A stretch of 64,000 nt of DNA from CAZZCU01 sp964652825 (GTDB lineage Bacteria; Bdellovibrionota_B; Oligoflexia; Oligoflexales; CAZZCU01): the NCBI GenBank assembly GCA_964652825.1, contig CAZZCU010000005.1, positions 1 to 64,000 on the forward strand, given 5' to 3'. The position numbers were made by a program, and so were the translations under genes. The first letter of the stretch is position 1, and each line of letters starts with the position of its first letter. This document shows positions 8,598 through 17,841 of this stretch, one piece after another. A model generated the notes under the pieces. That model was not told where the DNA came from. It ran no database searches and was given only the letters and a program-made list of their open reading frames with translations.

Positions 8598-9518
8598 ATG
8601 GATTTAACCGCTCTAAAAATTAAAGCCCAGCAACACTGGACCAAAGATCGCCTGACCAAACTCACGGCCGGCAAAAACCTGCCCTTGCGACCACACGAGG
8701 CGGCGGATTTATTGTACACCTGCGGCATCATGAATGCGGATGCCAGTATCTCGGCACATAATGTCAGCAAGTACCTGCAGATCAATCATATGCTGCAGCT
8801 ATTGCTGCCGACGCTAAGCGATCTTAGCAAAAGATATCCGCAAATGCGCCTGGTGGATTTAGCCTGCGGCAATTCCTATCTGGCACTAATGCTAACCTGG
8901 TTCCTGCGCCATAAGCATAATCACGAAGCCCTGATCGTTGGCATCGATCATAACGCTAAAGTTATCAGTAACAGCAATCAACGCGCTAACGCTCTGGGCT
9001 TTGCCGACTCCTGCCGCTTTTTAAACATGCCTCTGCAGAATGTCAACGCGCCTCAGCTATTTACCGCCAACGTCGATGGTGCGGACGTTAATCAACGTCC
9101 GCACCTGGTGCTCGCATTACATGCCTGCGACACGGCGAGTGATCTGGCACTGGCCGCCGCGATTAAAGCCGAAGCCGATCACTTTGCAATCGCGCCTTGT
9201 TGTCAGGCTGAACTCGCCAGCGCCTGGTCCAAACTGAACGTCAAAGAAACCCATCCGCAGTACCCGCTATTTAAGAGTCCCAACTTACGTCGAGAGACCG
9301 CGGCGCATTACACGGACTTAATGCGCATGCTGCTCGCGCGCGCCCATGGTTATGAAGTTACCGCCACCGAGTTTGTGGCCTCCGAACACACCAATAAAAA
9401 CCGCCTGCTACTGGGACATCGGCGCGGTCGTTATCTAAAAGACGCCCAGCGACAATATACTGATCTCAAAGACGCCATGGGCGGCCAGGGTATCGCGCTG
9501 GAAGCCTTACTTGCTTGA
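8598..9518 (+). CDS. SAM-dependent methyltransferase, Methyltransf_32 (METTL25/GSTCD) type
   Basis: A 306-residue protein. LVDLACGNSYLALML is SAM motif I, IVGIDHNAKV carries the acidic residue of motif II, and LVLALHACDTASDLAL with AIAPCCQ is the signature I link to PF13679. Members are putative RNA methyltransferases; the substrate is unknown. ATG 8598 is preferred over an upstream ATG at 8565, which would overlap the start of the divergent gene. The pairing with an Rsm22-like gene suggests a shared role in RNA or ribosome modification, which is inference. Confidence 0.75.
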   Translation: MDLTALKIKAQQHWTKDRLTKLTAGKNLPLRPHEAADLLYTCGIMNADASISAHNVSKYLQINHMLQLLLPTLSDLSKRYPQMRLVDLACGNSYLALMLTWFLRHKHNHEALIVGIDHNAKVISNSNQRANALGFADSCRFLNMPLQNVNAPQLFTANVDGADVNQRPHLVLALHACDTASDLALAAAIKAEADHFAIAPCCQAELASAWSKLNVKETHPQYPLFKSPNLRRETAAHYTDLMRMLLARAHGYEVTATEFVASEHTNKNRLLLGHRRGRYLKDAQRQYTDLKDAMGGQGIALEALLA

Positions 9519-9578
9519 ACAAATCGCGATTCTTTGCCGAATCACCAAATAGCCACTGCGACAATCAACGTCCTTCTC

Positions 9579-9606
9579 TAAAGAAGCCGGCAAATTCTGC
9601 CGATTA
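9579..9606 (+). promoter_or_regulatory. Weak sigma-28-like promoter candidate
   Basis: TAAA at 9579 and GCCGATTA at 9599-9606 lie ahead of the small basic protein gene, but the spacing is one base longer than consensus. Reported as possible only. Confidence 0.25.
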
Positions 9607-9654
9607 TACCTGCGTGTTCTTGATGGGAATGATTTAGAAAGGCAGGTTTAATCC

Positions 9655-9930
9655 ATGTCAGAGACTAAAGCGGCAGCAAAAGGCGAAGAACAACCAAAAG
9701 CCAAAAAAGCCAAGCCGGCGCAAGACGCCTACAGCCCCAAAAAATCCACCAAGCCGGAATGGACAGCGGAACGATGCGCGAAATTCGCAAAACGTTTTGA
9801 ATCCGTGGACGCCTGGAAAACTGGTGCGCCTTCGAGCTACAAAGCCGCCGAGGCAAGAGGCTGGGTCGCGCAATGCAGCAAGCACATGAGCAGTGGTGCC
9901 CGCAAAGCGCCGTTACGCAAGAGTGCTTAG
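9655..9930 (+). CDS. Small Lys-rich protein with a short endonuclease-associated motif
   Basis: 91 residues: a Lys/Ala/Pro-rich, probably disordered N-terminal half (1-40) followed by a compact segment (WTAERCAKFAKRFESVDAW, then PSSYKAAEARGW and CSKHM). The spacing W-x-A-ERC ... W ... SSYKAA-x-x-x-GW ... C-x-HM recalls a small motif I have seen C-terminal to phage and GIY-YIG-type endonucleases. That would suggest nucleic-acid binding, and the basic tail agrees. No catalytic domain is present. An alternative is a histone-H1-like chromatin protein. The start has AAAGGCAGG about 10 bases upstream. Confidence 0.6.
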   Translation: MSETKAAAKGEEQPKAKKAKPAQDAYSPKKSTKPEWTAERCAKFAKRFESVDAWKTGAPSSYKAAEARGWVAQCSKHMSSGARKAPLRKSA

Positions 9931-9937
9931 GCCCTTA

Positions 9938-10513
9938 TTACCAACTCCACATATAGCCGCCGTTCGCTTCGATATAATCCAGGCGAACGGCGTTTGTATT
10001 AAAGTAGCGCAAACGACTGATATGATAGGCCGCCTCCAACCACCAACCGTTAACCACACTCATCCCCATCGCTAATTTCGTATCGTGAGCGGTTCCATCA
10101 CCGCGCATACCCTCGCGCCTGAGCACCTGCAACAGCAAACCATAGGCGATATACGGCCGCCACGCTTGCGTCGCGAAAGTCATCTCGGCAAGATCATGCT
10201 TCATGATCAAACCATAACGCAGCTGCGAGGCACGCTTGGCACCACCGGTAAATAAGCGATAGGTCAGATCAAGGCCCAGGGAGAATCGCGGCGTTTGTAC
10301 AAACTCATAGAGTGACTGCACACCATAAGCATGCTGTCCGTGTTCTTTGAGCGCGTCCCGCTCCAGCAAGACCATCGCGCTGGGACCAATGCTCAAACGT
10401 CGTCCTTTATTGGTCGCGGGATCGTGCTCCGCCCCTGCAGAAGTAGAAATCGTTGCGAAAAATAAACTGACGATACTCACCTGGCAGGCGCGAAACAAAT
10501 ACCGACTAATCAT
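9938..10513 (-). CDS. Predicted outer-membrane beta-barrel protein
   Basis: 191 residues with a signal peptide (about 1-27, ending STSAGA) followed by amphipathic strands and a C-terminal aromatic residue (GGYMWSW), as expected for an eight-stranded barrel. ATG 10513 is chosen because GGGAGAG lies just upstream on the minus strand; a GTG at 10534 is the alternative. No specific family is recognised. It ends 7 bases from the convergent small basic protein gene. A second barrel of similar style is at 41628-42269. Confidence 0.6.
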   Translation of the reverse strand: MISRYLFRACQVSIVSLFFATISTSAGAEHDPATNKGRRLSIGPSAMVLLERDALKEHGQHAYGVQSLYEFVQTPRFSLGLDLTYRLFTGGAKRASQLRYGLIMKHDLAEMTFATQAWRPYIAYGLLLQVLRREGMRGDGTAHDTKLAMGMSVVNGWWLEAAYHISRLRYFNTNAVRLDYIEANGGYMWSW

Positions 10514-10578
10514 GCATCTCTCCCAGCACTTCACCCATCTCTGTTTAAGGGTATAGCAGACTAGGGGGCCGAGTCAGC

Positions 10579-11220
10579 CTAATTAGCTTTTGTATATTTC
10601 ACACTATAGGCTTTGCCCGCGGCGGGAATAACCTGGGGCGTCACCGATACCGAGTTATCGGAAATCTGATAACTCCAGTTACCGGTCATCTTTTGACCAT
10701 CAACATAAACTTCGATGGTACCAACCATCGGATATTTGCTTAGCGAAATTTTGTTATTTGCCGGCGTCAAAGTTTTGGTATCCGTCACGCCGCCAAGCGA
10801 ACCGCTATCACCTTTACCGCCACCATTGCCTCCGGAGCCATTACCGCCCGATCCACCGCCGCCACCGCCATTGTTGCCGTTACCACCACCGTTATTATTA
10901 CCGCCGCCATTGCCGTTATTGTCGCCACCACCATTGCCGCCGTTATTCCCGTTACCGTTGTTGCCACCATTGTCATCGCCGTCGTTGCCGCCACCGTCGC
11001 CATTATTATTGCCGCCGTCACCATTGGTTCCGGGATCGTCGCCATTGTTGTTGGGAGTTGCATCATTGGATGAGCCGCCGTTGTTGGTGCCGTTAGCAAC
11101 GTTGTTCTGCAAGCCATCGCCGTTACCAGCGATACCAAACCGGGCGGATTTGCAACCTGCCAATACCAATATTGCCAGTAAGCTCAATAAGCAGGTAAAG
11201 CGATGTATTTGTGGCATCAT
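10579..11220 (-). CDS. Lipoprotein with long Gly/Asn/Asp low-complexity region
   Basis: Lipobox LVLAGC follows a short signal. Residues about 33-145 are almost entirely Gly, Asn, Asp and Ser; the last 60 residues form a small beta domain (TIEVYVDGQKMTGNWSY, then VSVTP, ending YSVKYTKAN). This end resembles the last 55 residues of the VWA lipoprotein at 35800-36732 (REVYVNNRPLSPNEYQ...). ATG 11220 has AGGAG at 11226-11230. The low-complexity tract probably works as an extended, surface-exposed spacer. A sigma-28-like promoter lies directly upstream. The Pro-rich frame on the other strand is a shadow of the repeats. Confidence 0.75.
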   Translation of the reverse strand: MMPQIHRFTCLLSLLAILVLAGCKSARFGIAGNGDGLQNNVANGTNNGGSSNDATPNNNGDDPGTNGDGGNNNGDGGGNDGDDNGGNNGNGNNGGNGGGDNNGNGGGNNNGGGNGNNGGGGGGSGGNGSGGNGGGKGDSGSLGGVTDTKTLTPANNKISLSKYPMVGTIEVYVDGQKMTGNWSYQISDNSVSVTPQVIPAAGKAYSVKYTKAN

Positions 11221-11242
11221 GGGCACTCCTCGAACCTCTTAC

Positions 11243-11269
11243 TTATCGGTAACTATTGCCTGAACTTAA
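11243..11269 (-). promoter_or_regulatory. Sigma-28 (FliA)-like promoter
   Basis: Minus strand: TTAAGTTC (11269-11262), an 11-base spacer, ACCGATAA (11250-11243). That is 6/8 and 7/8 matches with exact spacing. The -10 box ends 23 bases from the start of the Gly/Asn-rich lipoprotein. Confidence 0.65.
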
Positions 11270-11314
11270 CTAAAAACATGGACTTTCCAGATCAGACCTG
11301 GAATCATAACTCTT

Positions 11315-12709
11315 ATGAAATCAATTATAAGTGCCTGTATGCACAAGACAATTAAGCTGCTCCCCTGGGCGCTCCTGCCGCAGATGCTCTACGCCAATGC
11401 CGTCGGCACGGATCATCAGAACTTCAATGCCATCACCAGCGGCCTGGATTTTGTCACCGTTCACTCCTCGGAGACACTCGAACCGGGCATTGTGAATTTA
11501 GGCCTGTTTGTAAACTACGGTGTTAACACCCTGCCGTTCCTTGATCCCGAAGATAAACGCAAAGGCTACACGGACTCGATTTGGGGAGCCGACCTCAACA
11601 TGGGTGTCGGTATCATGAACAACTGGGATATCGGCATCAGTTTTCCGCAAGTGTTGTCGCAGGATATTCATAGCGATGCCTATCGCGGCGAATTCAAGCA
11701 AACCGGCAATTCCGAAATCCGCCTCAACACCAAAATCCGGCTTTGGGGTAAATCCTCCTATGGCATCGGCGTGGTTGGCTCGGTGAACTTCAATCGCATC
11801 GAGAATAATCCATACACCGGCAAAAAAGCCGGGCCGACCAAAAACATTGAGCTGGTCGCCGATACCACTATCGATCGCGTGGCTTTGGCGATGAACCTCG
11901 GCTACCGCAGCCGTGAGCCAGGCGAAATGCTGATCGAGTTTCCGATCGAACCACTGCGCGATCAATTTATCGCCTCCGTTGCCGCGAATTATTTGTTACC
12001 GCGTACCACGACTAAAATTATTTTCGAGTTATTCGGCAGTCAGCCTATTCAAAAGGTTGCGAATGTACCCAATCGCAAAATCTCATCCGCCGAAGCACTG
12101 ATTGGTCTCAAACACGGGGTAAACAATAATGTTGCTTTGCATCTGGGTACATCGACCGAAATCCAACACGGCGTTGCCTCACCCGACTGGCGTCTATATG
12201 CGGGAGTGAACATGACCATGGGCGGCAAAGAACCACCCATGAAACGACACGTCAAACGCAAGCGACAACAACCTAAAGAGGTCGCGCCCACACCTAAGGC
12301 CATCGAGGATTACGAGGAAGCACAGGACCTGGTTAGCGCACCGATCATGGCAATGGAAGAAACCATTGTTATCCATAATATCCTCTTTGAATTTGACTCC
12401 GATTGGCGCGTACTACGCGGCGCGAAAGAAGCCCTGGCTAAACTCGCGGCCTATCTCAACCGCGAACCGATTTTCACACGCCTGGTCATCGAGGGGCATA
12501 CGGATTGGGACGGGACGCATAGCTACAATGACGATTTGAGTCGCCGGCGCGCTGAGAAAATCAAGGAATACCTGGTCAAGGTACACAACCTGGATGCGGG
12601 CAAAATCTTTATCGACGCCTTGGGCGAAAACCAACCCATTGCTGATAACGGCAATTATCAAGGTCGCCAGCTCAATCGCCGCGTGGTCTTCCAAATTTCG
12701 CGCTATTAN
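11315..12709 (+). CDS. OmpA-family outer-membrane protein
   Basis: 464 residues are visible. A signal peptide (to about 29, LYANA) is followed by a beta-barrel-like region (30-305), a basic/Pro linker with KRHVKRKRQQPKE, and an OmpA-like peptidoglycan-binding domain (about 350-464) with LFEFDSD, VIEGHTDWDGT and LSRRRAEKIKEYL. The last readable codons are CGC TAT TAN, where N is the first gap base. The next codon is therefore TAA/TAG (stop) or Tyr; a stop fits because OmpA domains usually end just after this strand. The role is probably anchoring the outer membrane to peptidoglycan. Confidence 0.85.
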
Positions 12710-12808
12710 NNNNNNNNNNNNNNNNNNNNNNNNNNNNNNNNNNNNNNNNNNNNNNNNNNNNNNNNNNNNNNNNNNNNNNNNNNNNNNNNNNNNNNNNNNN
12801 NNNNNNNN
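12709..12808. other. Assembly gap of 100 N
   Basis: Exactly 100 undetermined bases, a conventional scaffold-gap length, so true size is unknown. The left flank ends inside the probable stop codon of the OmpA gene and the right flank begins with the stop codon of the convergent lipoprotein gene. Confidence 0.98.
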
Positions 12809-15034
12809 TTACGGGATCACCTGCAGATAGTCGGAACAAGTGTGCATATTTCCAGCGCTATCCCAGACCCGCGCTGTATAGCTACGCGAAGCCGCTGGAT
12901 TTGCTGTCGATGTAAAATAACGCCAGCCGTTTGCATCCGGCGCGCTTAACCCTGCATCACGAAATACACCTTCCTGCCGCAAATCAGTTTGCGCCATGTC
13001 ATGGCCAGGCAAAACGCGTAACGTCAATAACGCGCCATCGCCTCCGAGCGGAATGGCATTAGGTTCAATAGTTAATATACAAGCCGGTGGCTCACTCACC
13101 TGCACAACAACACTGCACGTGGCGGTCGACGCACCATTTGGCATGCCCGGTCCTTCCAATACCGCCGTAAACGCGCGCGCCTCGGTTAACTCCCGGCCGT
13201 CCTCGGCGATCATAATGGATAAATTCACGGGTGTCGGCAAACCCTCATGAACATAAGCAACGGTGCCGTCAAAAATCACCCGCTGCACACTGCCTTGCAC
13301 CTGCAACTGAAAATTCAACGCCGTCGGTGTATAGGGCGGTATCGAGGCGGGATCAACGCTTAGCGAACAAGTTGCCGGAACACAGCTAACGCCGGCACCA
13401 TCATAATCATGACATGTACTGGCTGCATCACCAGGATATGCCTGAGCGGTCGTCGCGACAGCAGCGGTATGCATGTCGTTGGCAAGCTGTTGGCACTGAC
13501 CATAAATACCAAGCAGTGACTTCAGCGCCGATGAGGCGCTTTCTATATCCACCTGACTGCATGAACTTCCGCCATCAGCATGAGCGATGCAAAGATTTTC
13601 ACAACGCTGCATAGCATCATCGTGGAAATCTTCGTTGCACTGTGCGGCGCTCTTGCCATACGTTTTCATCCCATGCGTATAGCATTGACTGTGTCGTGCA
13701 CAGGCGCTGGCCAAATAAGCAGAATCAAGCCCCTGCGCTGCTGGTGCTATGCTGATCAGACCTGCCAGGCGCTCGCAAGCAGCGGACGCCACATGCCCGC
13801 CTTGCGGTTGCGCACCCATGGCAAAAGTACCAAGACGATCGATATGCGCCGAGACCATGCCGTCGCCGCCAATCTGTGATTCGAGCGCGACCATCTGCTG
13901 TTGGTTGCGCTGATGAATGCCAAGCGAGTTTTCGTCAATCAATTGCGCGTCGATATAAATGGGCTCGGACATAATACTAACAGTAGCCAGACTCTCGAGT
14001 TGCAAGTCGGGCGGTTGGATCTCATATTCCTGACCGAGCGTATAAATACCTGGCGTGGTATGCGGCAACAATTTAAACGTCGGCTTCAAACGAATCAACG
14101 TATCCGCCGCGACTGCATTCGCCGGAAAGTGCAGACTGATTTCACCATGAACTTCCAGCGTTCCGCCTTGGTTCTTAGTGATCAACTGTTCAATGACGTC
14201 GCTGGCGACCGTGTCGAGAACACTGATATACGGCCGAATATAATAGGTACCCCAGAAATTTCGCGTGATGGAGCTTTGCACGTCGAAGTCGAGCTTCAAC
14301 ATGGTGAGCTGCAAATCAGCGACGGTGAAGGCGTGCTGGAGTTCGATCGTCGCGTGCGCTGACGATTGCATCAACAACGGCTTGATCACCGGGTTATTGT
14401 TATTTTCGGCGACCTGAATCAGGTTTTGTTCTTTCAAGGTCAAACGCATACCAAGATAATTACCAGGCGCCAGACTTAGCGCACCCAAGTCACTGAAACC
14501 ACCATTTTGAAAATTCATCAAATCGACGATGCGTCCCTCGTCACCAAAATCAACAATGCGGATGTACTCCCCTGCTTCGTTGCGAATATCCAGGGTTTTG
14601 ACCGCGACGAGAACTTTACGCACCTCGTAGTTACAGTTACCGATCCCAAAGATTTGGCACAGGATGTTGTTCAACCAGTTTAAGCGATCCTGTTGGGTTT
14701 GTTTATGTTGTTTGACGTCCGTCAACAATAAGCGAAATGCACCGTGCGGCTTGCGCAGACCTAAACGCAAATGATGAAAACGCGATTTTTTCGTGATGGT
14801 TTTACCAAGCAAGCCATACTTAACTTCGATGCCATTGATATAAATTTTGCGAACCACATGCTCCGGCAAGGTTGATTCGACAAATCCTTGACTTGGGTCC
14901 GCTGAGTCGTCGGAGGTATCGATCGCTTCGCCTGCGGGTACGTCCTCTGAGGTCACCTCAACACCACAGCCGGCCGTCAGGAACAGCATCGTCCCGAAGA
15001 CATATAATAGATATGTATTAAACCGGCGTAACAT
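12809..15034 (-). CDS. Large lipoprotein with DUF4382-like N-terminal domain
   Basis: 741 residues beginning with a lipoprotein signal (lipobox LTAGC). Residues about 60-260 contain FRLLLTDV, VKTLDIRNE, VDLMNFQNGG, LSLAPGNYLGMRLTL and a second strand set. This is the layout I associate with DUF4382 (a beta-sandwich found in secreted lipoproteins). A Cys-rich stretch (about 420-540) and repeated Ig-like segments with SLSVDPASIPPYTPT and LTIEPNAIPLGGD follow. It ends in TAA exactly at the gap edge. A probable ribosome-binding site GAGAGGGG precedes the start. Likely a cell-surface or adhesive protein; no enzymatic motif is visible. Confidence 0.65.
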   Translation of the reverse strand: MLRRFNTYLLYVFGTMLFLTAGCGVEVTSEDVPAGEAIDTSDDSADPSQGFVESTLPEHVVRKIYINGIEVKYGLLGKTITKKSRFHHLRLGLRKPHGAFRLLLTDVKQHKQTQQDRLNWLNNILCQIFGIGNCNYEVRKVLVAVKTLDIRNEAGEYIRIVDFGDEGRIVDLMNFQNGGFSDLGALSLAPGNYLGMRLTLKEQNLIQVAENNNNPVIKPLLMQSSAHATIELQHAFTVADLQLTMLKLDFDVQSSITRNFWGTYYIRPYISVLDTVASDVIEQLITKNQGGTLEVHGEISLHFPANAVAADTLIRLKPTFKLLPHTTPGIYTLGQEYEIQPPDLQLESLATVSIMSEPIYIDAQLIDENSLGIHQRNQQQMVALESQIGGDGMVSAHIDRLGTFAMGAQPQGGHVASAACERLAGLISIAPAAQGLDSAYLASACARHSQCYTHGMKTYGKSAAQCNEDFHDDAMQRCENLCIAHADGGSSCSQVDIESASSALKSLLGIYGQCQQLANDMHTAAVATTAQAYPGDAASTCHDYDGAGVSCVPATCSLSVDPASIPPYTPTALNFQLQVQGSVQRVIFDGTVAYVHEGLPTPVNLSIMIAEDGRELTEARAFTAVLEGPGMPNGASTATCSVVVQVSEPPACILTIEPNAIPLGGDGALLTLRVLPGHDMAQTDLRQEGVFRDAGLSAPDANGWRYFTSTANPAASRSYTARVWDSAGNMHTCSDYLQVIP

Positions 15035-15220
15035 GGGACACCCCTCTCTAAAATAGCGATCCCAGCCTCTCTATCTACTTTCGGGTCATCTGAGGGGTAC
15101 TTGAGGTCAACCAATAACCCATGCGATATTGATGGGTTAAATACCGGCTTTCTGGTGAAAAAAATCCGCCTGTGATAGACTTTCCTTAACCATTGGATAT
15201 CACCGAAGGAAATACGGATT

Positions 15221-15874
15221 ATGACCCGCAAAATTCTCGCGGTTGATGACGAACCGGAAATCCTCAATCTTTTTAATACTTTTCTGGATTTTAAGGGCTA
15301 CCAGGTGCGCACGGCGACCAATGCCAACGACTGCCTGAAACAGATTACCGCCGACCCGCCAGAGCTGATTCTGCTCGATGTCAACATGCCCGGCATCGAC
15401 GGACTACAGTTACTGGAAATGATAAAAACCGATCCCAATTCCAAGTACACTCCTGTTATCATGATCAGCGCGCGCCGCGATGAAAACACCATCCGTCGAG
15501 CCGTTGCGCTTGGCTGCGATAATTTTATTGTCAAACCATTTAAGCTGCAGGATTTGGCGGCAAGAATCAGCGCCGAACTATTCAATCTGGAATTCAATGA
15601 AGTTCAGGAAATTCTTTCGCGCTTGCAAACACCCATCCAATTCTTCAAAGGTCTTGATGGCATCGTGCAAACGGAATACAGCCCGGATAAATGGGACGGC
15701 TATTTAACCCGCCATGATGAACGCGAACTATGTGTGCTTGTCAGTCGTGGTATTCGCCCCATACCTTTGGCCAAGCTCGATGAAGAAGAGCTCCGTACCA
15801 AAGTGAACGTGTTCCACAAAAAGGGCACGCGTTGGCGCAAAGTCTGGCCCCGCTCAGGTTCATCCGAAAGCTAA
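15221..15874 (+). CDS. Response regulator with REC domain and uncharacterised C-terminal domain
   Basis: Residues 4-120 form a receiver domain: acidic pair DDEPE (9-13), phospho-acceptor Asp in LILLDVNMPG (about 53), the conserved Ser in MISARRD and Lys in VKPFKLQDL (about 106). The C-terminal ~90 residues (VQEILSRLQTPIQFF onward) match no DNA-binding domain I recognise and contain CVLVSRGIRPIPL; it may act by protein interaction. There is no adjacent kinase. The start has GAAGGAAA upstream. It is convergent with the DUF1554 lipoprotein, with 10 bases between the stops. Confidence 0.85.
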   Translation: MTRKILAVDDEPEILNLFNTFLDFKGYQVRTATNANDCLKQITADPPELILLDVNMPGIDGLQLLEMIKTDPNSKYTPVIMISARRDENTIRRAVALGCDNFIVKPFKLQDLAARISAELFNLEFNEVQEILSRLQTPIQFFKGLDGIVQTEYSPDKWDGYLTRHDERELCVLVSRGIRPIPLAKLDEEELRTKVNVFHKKGTRWRKVWPRSGSSES

Positions 15875-15884
15875 AATATTTCCG

Positions 15885-17708
15885 CTAATTCGACGACGCA
15901 ATACCGGTGATCGCCGAGCTCTCGACGACAAAACCCGAGGCATCAAGAACGCAAACTCGATACGAAAATAAATTCCCCGCGGGTAGCGCGTTAGCATCAA
16001 CAACTGATATGGCGGCGGACGCTGTTGCGAGTGCTGTACTGATCGTGACGCCGTTGCCACAATCATAACCTGGCGCGATGCTGCCAGCGAGTCGCTGCAC
16101 TTTCAGATTTTTGTAACGACTACGATTGGTCGGCAAGGTAATAGTCATATCGATGCGACCAACACCGCCACTACCGGCGGTTGCCGTTAAGCCGGCTAAC
16201 GGCGCCACGTCGTACTGACTGATGCAGTAGATGGATTTATCAATATTGCAGGCATCCGTATTCAGCGAGAGCCAACTGTCATTAGTGGCATTTGTATCAC
16301 CTTGCACGCCTTCATCCAGAGCGGATGCCGAACTCCAATCAGAACAATTGTCCGCTGCCGTGCTACCGTCAGCATTCGTACCGGTCCAGGCACGAGTCGG
16401 TGCCGCCGCTCCCGCCTCTGTTTGAAATACGGAATCAGCAAGCACGCCACCCCAGAATAATGCGCGCGTGCTTGCGACCAACGTCGCATTAGCTTCGATC
16501 GCACCATTTACCACAATGCGCGTTGCCGCGGCGATCGCTGACGTACTCAAAATCGCCTTCCAACGCGCCTCTTCCTTGTGTACCGGCAAGCTCGCCACCG
16601 CTTCGCCCGCCGCCTGACAAACAGCATCTGCTTCCGCGACACCACCGCCTGCGATACTGCCGTCATAAGTCGCCGCTGTTGCAAAAATCTGATGCAATTT
16701 GGCGATACGATTCGTGACAACATTCGTGCCAGTCACATTACCCGCGCGATCGTAAACGCAAGCAAGATAGCTGAATACCGATCCAGGCGCGCCCGTATCA
16801 TCAAGCACATCATGCGAGCCGGTAAAAGCGATGCCAGCTATCGTTGCACTCACATCTCCTGCCGCGCAATTCGCCGGTGCGCTGGTACCGGCCAAGCGAC
16901 GTAACACCACGCGATCGTAGTCAGAAACATCAACAGGAAACGCCGCTGTTAACTCAACAGTACCAACCGTCGGTCCAGTCACTGCCGAAAAGCCATTAAG
17001 CGCCGGTGGCGACGCCAGATCCACCGAAATTGCCGGTGAGCACTCCGAAGTGCTTGCCTGTCCGAGTTTGTCATAGGCAACAACCTGATACGAGAACACA
17101 TCACCGTCCTGCGCATCACTGATCTGTAAATAACTTTGTGTTAATCCCGAAGTTGTTGCAGCGGCACCCTGACAATCCGCCTGGCGATACCAGGTAACGT
17201 CATAATCCCGTACACCGGCGCCCGCATCAATCGCGTCGTCCCAGTCAAGATAAGGTGTCGATGAATTTACGAACCACACGATGCTGGTGTTCGCTGTCGG
17301 CAAAACCGGACTGGCGCCCAATCTGGCGGGCACCGTCGGCGGACTGGTATCCCAGGTTAGCTGTAACTCATCGCTGACCGCAATGCCACGCACCGAATAA
17401 CCGGTAACGCGTATCTGATACACACCATCAACACTGGCTTCCATACCGGTAGCAATCTGTGTGGGTGACGTGAAGATAACTTCGCCAGCACCATCAACCT
17501 GTTCCCACAATATACTTGTCACTCGCCCGATCGCTTCAACCTGACGTTGTATCGGTACATTCGTGACGATGTCGGCACCGGCATCAATAGCCAGATCAAT
17601 ACCGGCATTGTAATCAAACGCCGTCTGAACACGCACCGAATCGTAGCGTGATAACTCGCGATCACAGCTTATCGAAACTATCGCAATTGATAAAAATACC
17701 AAACGCAT
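15885..17708 (-). CDS. Surface protein with Ig/Fn3-like repeats and a DUF1554 domain
   Basis: 607 residues. A hydrophobic N-terminus ends in SISC, a plausible though weak lipobox. Two or three Fn3/Ig-like segments follow (DVTWYRQADCQG, SYQVVAYDKLGQAS, SYLACVYDRAGN). Residues about 340-500 carry the DUF1554 pattern: IFATAATYDGSI, ADAVCQAAG, WKAILSTS, RAWTGTNADG, CSDWSSA, CNIDKSIYCISQ. DUF1554 is a C-type-lectin-like domain known from Leptospira and other surface proteins, so a ligand-binding role is likely. A last Ig-like repeat ends the chain. A sigma-28-like promoter lies 30 bases upstream. Confidence 0.75.
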   Translation of the reverse strand: MRLVFLSIAIVSISCDRELSRYDSVRVQTAFDYNAGIDLAIDAGADIVTNVPIQRQVEAIGRVTSILWEQVDGAGEVIFTSPTQIATGMEASVDGVYQIRVTGYSVRGIAVSDELQLTWDTSPPTVPARLGASPVLPTANTSIVWFVNSSTPYLDWDDAIDAGAGVRDYDVTWYRQADCQGAAATTSGLTQSYLQISDAQDGDVFSYQVVAYDKLGQASTSECSPAISVDLASPPALNGFSAVTGPTVGTVELTAAFPVDVSDYDRVVLRRLAGTSAPANCAAGDVSATIAGIAFTGSHDVLDDTGAPGSVFSYLACVYDRAGNVTGTNVVTNRIAKLHQIFATAATYDGSIAGGGVAEADAVCQAAGEAVASLPVHKEEARWKAILSTSAIAAATRIVVNGAIEANATLVASTRALFWGGVLADSVFQTEAGAAAPTRAWTGTNADGSTAADNCSDWSSASALDEGVQGDTNATNDSWLSLNTDACNIDKSIYCISQYDVAPLAGLTATAGSGGVGRIDMTITLPTNRSRYKNLKVQRLAGSIAPGYDCGNGVTISTALATASAAISVVDANALPAGNLFSYRVCVLDASGFVVESSAITGIASSN

Positions 17709-17737
17709 CGTTCTATTATCCTAAGAGTGCTTCTGTC

Positions 17738-17764
17738 TTATCGGCCTGGTGGAGCAGGACTTAA
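17738..17764 (-). promoter_or_regulatory. Sigma-28 (FliA)-like promoter
   Basis: Minus strand: TTAAGTCC (17764-17757), 11-base spacer, GCCGATAA (17745-17738). The -10 box is a perfect match, the -35 matches 5/8 and spacing is exact. It drives the DUF1554 lipoprotein. Confidence 0.65.
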
Positions 17765-17841
17765 ATTATCTCGGGAACAAGAAAGTAGAGAGAATCTTAG
17801 GTAATTCCTCTCGTCATCCAGCTTGTCCGTCAAAACAAAAA

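Noticed and set aside
10758..11138. Tandem GGN/GNN triplets considered as a CRISPR or minisatellite array
   Set aside because: The units have no constant repeat-spacer structure; they are low-complexity codons for Gly, Asn and Asp.
10715..11263. Proline-rich 182-residue frame on the plus strand
   Set aside because: It is antisense to the Gly/Asn repeats of the real lipoprotein; composition is a by-product of the repeat.
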